From NCBI GenBank assembly GCA_027924585.1, contig BSBM01000261.1, forward strand, positions 1,783,501 through 1,847,500: a DNA stretch of 64,000 nucleotides, read 5' to 3'. The notes beneath the pieces are model-generated. The model was not told the DNA's origin and did not search any database. It saw nothing but the letters and a program-made list of their open reading frames with translations. Positions 58,553-64,000 of this stretch are shown here, piece by piece. This DNA comes from Larix kaempferi (taxonomy: Eukaryota; Streptophyta; Pinopsida; Pinales; Pinaceae). The translations under genes and the position numbers were made by a program. Position 1 is the first letter of the stretch; the number at the start of each line of letters is the position of its first letter.

Positions 58553-59340
58553 CTGAACTCTTTTGAAATTTCATGGAACTTCCAACATGCCCATCACCAA
58601 TTTCATCCACCAATGCAGCACGGTGAACAATGAATGGGGTCAACGTTGAAATTTCTTCAAATTGTGCATGTATGCGTCAAAATTTGACATGGTTAGACAA
58701 GACACATGCCTTGAAGGTATGCAAGGGTTTCAAGACTCAAGGATGAATGAAGTACCCGCATAATCTTTGAGATCGTCCACGTTTTCATCAACGTTCATCA
58801 TGCAGTCTCATTGTCATCATTTGGCATTCCCATCTATAGAATATTTGTCGAAACCCTCTTGAAATGTCATGGAACGTCTTCCAACACGCCCATCACCAAT
58901 GTCATCCACCGACGCCACACGATGAGCAAAGAATGGGGCCAACTTTGAAATTTATTCAAACTGTGCTTGTATGCATCAAAATTTGACATGGTTAGACTAG
59001 ACACATGCCTTGACAATATGCAAGGGTTTTGAGACTCAAGGATTCCTGACGTCCCCACATAATCTTTTAAATTGTCCACATTTGCATCAACGTTCATCAT
59101 CCAGTATCATTGTCATCATTTGTTATTCCCATCTATAGAATCATTGTCAGAACTCTCTTGAAATGTAATGGAACGTGTTCCAACACACCCATCACCAATG
59201 TCATCCACCGACGCCACACGATGAGCAAAGAATGGGGCCAACGTTGAAATTTCTTCAAAACATGTTTGTATGCGTTGAAATTTTACATGGTTAGAGTAGG
59301 CGCATGCCTTGACGGTATGGGAGGGTTTTAAGACTCAAGT
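58553..59340. repeat. ~298 bp tandem repeat, copies 1-3
   Basis: Units begin near 58553, 58850 and 59149 with ctcttgaaatgtcatggaac-type sequence and include caaaatttgacatggttaga. The third is partial and runs into a cat-rich stretch. Related copies recur at 61261, 61486 and 61985. The open frames on them are repeat artefacts. Confidence 0.85.
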
Positions 59341-59439
59341 ACATCATTCTCACAATCATCACCATCATCTTGGTTTTCATTTCCATCTTCATCATCATCA
59401 TATTCATCATGACCCAATTTTTCCATCATCGCTACTGTG

Positions 59440-59825
59440 TCGCGGGTTGCCTCCATCTCCTTGCAATGTTTCAGTTTTCATTAATATCTTGTGGCACCTC
59501 ATCATGGATACGTTGGGTGCCCATAAGAATGAAGCTCCTTTAAGCATGCACTTGAGCACCAGTGCGCCCATGTGTGCCGGGTGTCGATGTGTGCACATTT
59601 TCGTTTGTATGGGAGTGACCAAGTTTCTCGGTGAAAAAGTAAATTCATGACTTTGGCATGCCCTTATCCATTTTTTTGGGGTGTTTTTTACCCCTTTTCA
59701 CCAATGTGCTATTGATTGCCTCCATCTCCTTGTAATGTTTCCGTTGGTGTTGGTATCTTGTGGCTCCTTGCCATGGACGCTTTGAGTGCTCGTACAAATG
59801 AAGTTCCTTAAAGGGTGTGTTAGTG
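59440..59825. repeat. ~250 bp tandem repeat, copies 1-2
   Basis: Units start with ttgcctccatctccttg at about 59448 and 59716. They contain gtgcccataagaatgaag- and cgcccatgtgtgccg-like words. The second copy is interrupted near 59825 and its rest resumes at about 60715. Confidence 0.8.
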
Positions 59826-60714
59826 CCTAGATAAATGTTTTATACAATTTATCAAGTGTGGTTTTTTATATCTTTCTTCATCTCTTATCCTGAAGAGAAG
59901 GCCCTATGAGATGAGTTAAGGTAGTAAAAAGACATATTTCAAGTGTGAGAGGTATGTATGTTCCTATTTATTTCTTTTGTTCATTTTCCTCAATAGACTG
60001 TCCAAAATCTGAAGGTTAAGCTGATGGTAGCACTTAAGGTTTATTGTTGTAAGGGGGTGCTACCGAATCGTTTGGTAGCACCTACGTTCAGAGTTATTTT
60101 AGGGAGCACTACCAAATTGTTATGCAGCGACTGGCGATAAAAGTATTAAGATGAGCACCACTGAATCGTTTTGAAGCAATCGACGATTTTTGAATCGAAA
60201 AGGTGCTACAGAATATTCCTTCAGCTTGGACAAAGGACAAAAGGGTTTGTTATTATGATTTGTCAGCTGGCCACATTTGGAGAGCTAATTAAGTGGTTCG
60301 TTTCATTTAGTTAGTAGATCAAGGGATTATAAAGGTAAATGATGGAATAGGAACAATAGCTAATTCAGTGCTTCTGTTTCACGCTTAAGCCCTCCATTGT
60401 CATTATTACTATGATTTGAATTTATCTCCTACTATAAAGTGTTGAAGGTGTAAAGAGATGGATGTTTTCATTTCTCCTTTAGAAATCGATAGATGCATGT
60501 GTGTCCATATTCCTCTGTTTGTGTATTGAACTTACAACTTTTGAATTATAGAGATGGGTAAAAGTGGGAAGGTTATACGCGTGGATCCATACGGACTAGA
60601 ATGGATTGAATCTCATGATAATTTCCACGAATGGTTTATAAAAGAAGGGTGTGATACCCGCTTCTCTAAGTTTGATGGATCAGATTATCAAGTTGCCAAG
60701 ACGTTTGTAGATTA
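59826..60714. other. Insertion inside the ~250 bp repeat array
   Basis: About 890 bp of different sequence splitting a repeat copy; the words around gctcgtacaaatgaa occur on both sides. It includes a short possible exon (60554-60715). Its ends show no clear TIR or LTR. Confidence 0.5.
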
Positions 60715-60745
60715 TCATGGACGTGTTGGATGCTCGTACAAATGA
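60554..60745 (+). pseudogene. Short unidentified reading frame
   Basis: Begins MGKSGKVIRVDPYGLEWIES just after ttgaattatag, which looks like a 3' splice site, and continues DTRFSKFDGSDYQVAKTFVD. The last few codons fall into the flanking repeat. Composition is unlike the low-complexity surroundings, so this may be a host or transposon exon carried in the array. No family recognised. Confidence 0.35.
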
Positions 60746-61260
60746 ATCTCCTTAAAGGGTGCACTTGAACACTAACACGCCCATGTGTGCCAATGCTGAT
60801 GTGCCTACAATTGCATTCGTGTGGGAGCACCCAAGCTCATTGGTGAAAAAGTAAATTTGTAACTTGGGCATGCCATTATCCGTTCGTTTTTGTGTATTTT
60901 ACCCCCTTGTACTATTGTGCCATTAGTTTCCTCCGTGTGCTTGCAATGTTGTCAATTTTCGTTTATATATCGTGGTGCCTGGTCTTGGATGCGTTGGGTG
61001 CTCATACAAATGAAGTTCCTTAAAGTGTGCAATTGAACACTAGCATGCCCATGTGTGCCGGTGCCGATGTGTGCACAGTTGCATTTGTATGGGCGCACCC
61101 AAGCTACTCGGTGAAAAATTAATGTCGTGAATTGGGAATACCCTTATCTGTTTGTTTTCATGTTTTTTATTCCCTTTCACTAATGTTATTCCAATTGCCT
61201 TTGTATCCTTGCAATGTTTCCGTTTGCGTTGTTATCTTGTGGCTCCTCGTCATGGATGTA
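60715..61260. repeat. ~250 bp tandem repeat, copies 2b-4
   Basis: Resumes the array after the insertion, with starts near 60929 and 61196, each with cttgcaatgtt and acccaagct-like words. Confidence 0.75.
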
Positions 61261-62150
61261 GTGAATGGGGCCAACATTGAAATTTCTTCAAACTGTGCCT
61301 GTATGCGTCAAAATTTGACATGGTTAGACTAGAAAAATGCCTTGACGATATGAAAGGGTTTCAAGACTGAAGGATTCCCTATGTCCCCTCATAATCTTTG
61401 AGATCGTCCACATTTGCATGAATGTTCATCATCTAGTCTCATTGTGATCATTCGTCATTCCCATCTATATAATCTGTCATAACTCTCTTGAAATGTCATG
61501 GAACATCCAACATTCCCACCACCATTTTCATCCACCAACCCTGCACAGTGAATAGTGAATGGGGCCAACGTTGAAATTTCTTCAAAATGTGACTCTATGC
61601 ATTGAAATTTTACATGGTTAGACTAGGCACATGCCTTCAAGGTATGGGGGGGTTTTAAGACTTAGGGACATCATTCTCATGATCATCACCATCATCATGG
61701 TTTTCATTTCCATTGTCATAGTCATCATATTCATCATGACCCAATTTGTCCATCCATGCCAACAAAGATCAAACTTGACATATCCATCTTTGCAGCAAAA
61801 CCTGATGAAGATGCCGATTTCCATGTATTTGTCTTTTTCTTGTGGCATTCTTCGAGACAATTAAACCATGATTATATTACGTTAATACATCCCAAAAGAA
61901 TTTTATAGTGTCCAAAATGCAAGTGGTGTAATGGTTAATGGGTTAGGGAATATACCGGGTCAAGGGCTTAATGAAATTGCACGATGAGTCGTTACTCGGG
62001 CCAACGTTGAAATTTCTTCAAACTGGGCCTATATGCATCAAAATTTGACATTGTTAGACTAGACACATGCCTTAATGGTATGTGAGGGATTCAAGACTCA
62101 AGGATTCCTGATATGCCCGGATAATCTTCGAGATCATCCATGTTTCAAGG
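61261..62150. repeat. ~298 bp repeat, copies 4-6
   Basis: Partial copies at 61261-61485, 61486-61690 and 61985-62140. The second, together with its cat-rich tail (to ~61750), repeats 59150-59425, so larger blocks have been duplicated. Confidence 0.75.
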
Positions 62151-62289
62151 GATTAGGGGATAGGGGGTTAGGGGTTAGATGGTATAAAGATTAAGGTGTT
62201 AGGCCTAGGTTTAGTGAAATATTTCAATTTGTTTTATAATATAAACTACTGAACAGAATTTGCATACATTTAACCTCTTGGTTTGGATT

Positions 62290-62550
62290 TAGGGTCGACG
62301 TTAGCGCCGACTTTAGCTTCCAATTTAACTTCTTCTTTAGCAACTTGTTTAGCTTCATCTTTAGCTTCCCATTTAACGTCCTCTTTTTCTCCTCTTTTAG
62401 CATAGCGTTTAGAATCTAGTTTAGCTTCCATTTTAGCTTCCATCTTAGCTTCCTTTTTAGCTTCTTATTTGGCTTCCTATTTGACTTCCAATTAAACACT
62501 TGTTGAGCCTAAATAGTTAATTTGTTGAGGTGTTGGGGGTTAAGTGATCC
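62290..62550. repeat. Second TTTAGC-rich subterminal block
   Basis: The same motif family as 57890-58130 and in the same orientation, ending in cctaaatagttaatttgttg, which parallels 58122-58141. Because orientation is unchanged it is not the opposite end of the same CACTA element. Confidence 0.7.
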
Positions 62551-62737
62551 AGGAGGATATTGGTGGCCACCCGCCTATTCCACTTGGACCCCCACCATTG
62601 TTTCTTCAGTTTTTCAATTCCCTTAATTGTAGCACAATTTACTATTTTTGGCAGTTTTCGGGTCCTAAACTTCTGGAGCCGTTTTGAGGCCCTAAACGAC
62701 ATTTTTTCAGCATCTGATGCTCAAGCAAATATGAGTC

Positions 62738-63169
62738 TGTTATGAACTCAATAATTTCCATTTATTGATGTATTCCTCGAATAGATATTTCTAACGATGT
62801 ATCATGTGCGTCAAACGGAGGTAGTATGCCAAAGTTACGACCTCGGGAAATTGATGTACCAAGTTACCCAAAGGGTCCCATAGTCTGGCGTTTCACCTCC
62901 TAGGGTTAGGTTTTTGGATGTGTAGGGTTTCCCTTGTTTCTCAATAATATATAGGCCTTCGAGCCTCATTGTAACAGAGAGTTTAGAGGCATGTAGCCAC
63001 CACATCTCTTCTCAGAGATAAGCTACCAGCACTCTCGCTAGTTTATTTCCATCCGGTATGTAAACAAGTTTCAGTTCTTTGATCAATGAAATGAAGTGTT
63101 ATTTCCGTTGCATCTTTGTTTTTATGGATATTTGTGTATTCCGTTGCGTTCTTGCATAAATCCGGATCA
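62738..63169 (+). repeat. Element G 5' LTR
   Basis: Ends ...GGATCA at 63169, one base before an exact primer site. TGTTATGAAC at 62738 is the likely start (432 bp), but there is no second LTR in the window to prove it. It contains ataatatatagg (about 62945), a possible TATA box. Confidence 0.7.
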
Positions 63170-63170
63170 G

Positions 63171-63182
63171 TGGTATCAGAGC
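63171..63182 (+). other. Element G primer binding site
   Basis: TGGTATCAGAGC, exact match to the initiator-Met tRNA complement, directly after the LTR. Confidence 0.95.
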
Positions 63183-63210
63183 AATATGCTCTTTCTCGAT
63201 CCTTCTTTGC

Positions 63211-64000
63211 ATGTCCTCAACGAGGGCGGGGTATAAGGAGTTGGGGCTCGATCTGGTTGAACCTTTGCAAGATCAGCCTTGCAAATCTTGACGGCCACCC
63301 ATAGGGGACGAAAAGAAAGATGAGGGCACAGAAGATCCTATCAAAATGTTGCTTGAAAAGGCCCTTGAAAAACAAAGTAACGCGATGATGGATAACTTCT
63401 CCCAGATCCTTTAACAACTTCCCACTGGTGGTGCATCTGCATCTAGAAGCCACTCTGGAGGCGCAACCCCTTTTAAGGTAAAAGTAACCTTTGACATTCC
63501 CATATTTGATGGCCGAATAGATGTAGACACCATAGGTAGATGGTTGAATCTATTAGAAGGATATTTCTTGGTTCATGAATTTTTCGACCGAGAAAAGATT
63601 ACTTTTTCGCTACTCAAAGCCGCCCCCCATGTCAAGGACTGGTGGGAAACCTACTGTGAGAGAAAGGACGAGGAGGAACCCTCTCTGTTCTCAGTCGTAC
63701 CCACTTGGAATTCTTTCCGAGATGCCATAAAGGAACAATATTATCCCGTGGGGAGATATGAGGACATGTACATACAATGGACTACGCTGCGGCAACAAAG
63801 AGATCAAGATGTGCATGAGATGACAAATCTGTTCCATACCCTGCGCACCAAGTTGGGTATCAAAGATTCAGAGAAACATTTGGTGCTGAAGTACCGCAGT
63901 TGTATGCATAGATACATTTAGGAGGAAATGGAGTTCCTCGATATCTCCTCGCTTGGTACGGCATACCGGTATGCTACCAAAATTGAGAAAAAATTCAAAC
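63211..64000 (+). pseudogene. Element G gag, cut by the window end
   Basis: One frame runs from ATG 63211 (MSSTRAGYKELGLDLVEPL) to the window end. The capsid core VTFDIPIFDGRIDVDTIGRW, then LLKAAPHVKDWWETYCERK and WNSFRDAIKEQYYPVGRYED, fits the retrotransposon gag family of Ty3/gypsy elements. Three stops interrupt it: TGA 63289, TAA 63412 and TAG 63919. Pol must lie beyond the window. Confidence 0.88.

Noticed and set aside
59309-59650. His-rich ORF and its antisense partner
   Set aside because: Produced by a (cat)n-rich stretch of the tandem array.

Overview
The window reads as nuclear DNA of a seed plant with a large, repeat-swollen genome. It is AT-rich and gene-poor, and it is packed with old, nested LTR retrotransposons, a LINE, CACTA-type DNA transposons and satellite-like tandem arrays. 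One intact intron-bearing plant gene is visible, a xyloglucan endotransglucosylase/hydrolase (XTH) on the + strand at 46590-47888. A conifer or other gymnosperm fits the low gene density, the age of the elements and the ~3 kb LTRs. That is inference; no marker in the sequence fixes the species.

Region 1 (about 370-18895) is a multi-level nest. Its outer shell is an old minus-strand Ty3/gypsy chromovirus-like element with ~3 kb LTRs (element B). B is broken by three insertions whose target-site duplications (TSDs) can be read. (i) A non-autonomous LTR element (C, 3242-7273, TSD atatg) sits in B's left LTR and carries fragments of two unrelated host genes, importin-alpha and a LepA/GUF1 translation GTPase. 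(ii) A second gypsy element (A, 8598-13671, TSD cgtct) sits in B's integrase. (iii) A non-autonomous CACTA transposon (13984-15730, TSD agt) also sits in B's integrase. Removing A and the CACTA in thought restores B's integrase reading frame across both breaks.

Region 2 (20833-28002) is a structurally complete + strand chromovirus (F): two 1.2 kb LTRs, perfect TSD ttcta, exact initiator-Met-tRNA primer binding site, polypurine tract, gag, protease, RT, RNase H, integrase and chromodomain. It is dead through one frameshift and 14 stop codons, 11 of them TAG. It lies inside an unidentified interrupted reading frame.

Region 3 (31030-37312) is a degraded minus-strand gypsy element (E) whose integrase holds a 457 bp solo LTR. 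Region 4 (37398-44600) holds LINE remnants: a minus-strand RNase H fragment, then a + strand endonuclease/RT element split by a ~1.4 kb solo LTR.

Region 5 (44650-54650) is the genic island. It has the XTH gene with TATA box, four exons and poly(A) signals, followed by AT-rich intergenic DNA with a foldback, a 41 bp tandem repeat and a ~0.75 kb direct repeat pair. Region 6 (54650-62737) has an unresolved LTR-like stretch and then a CACTA-like end followed by interleaved ~298 bp and ~250 bp tandem repeats. Region 7 (62738-64000) is the 5' end of another + strand gypsy element (G) with LTR, exact primer binding site and gag, cut by the window edge.

Except for XTH, nothing here looks able to make its native protein. 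All coordinates and frames were read by eye. LTR and TSD assignments are direct observations; protein names come from remembered family motifs and were not searched.
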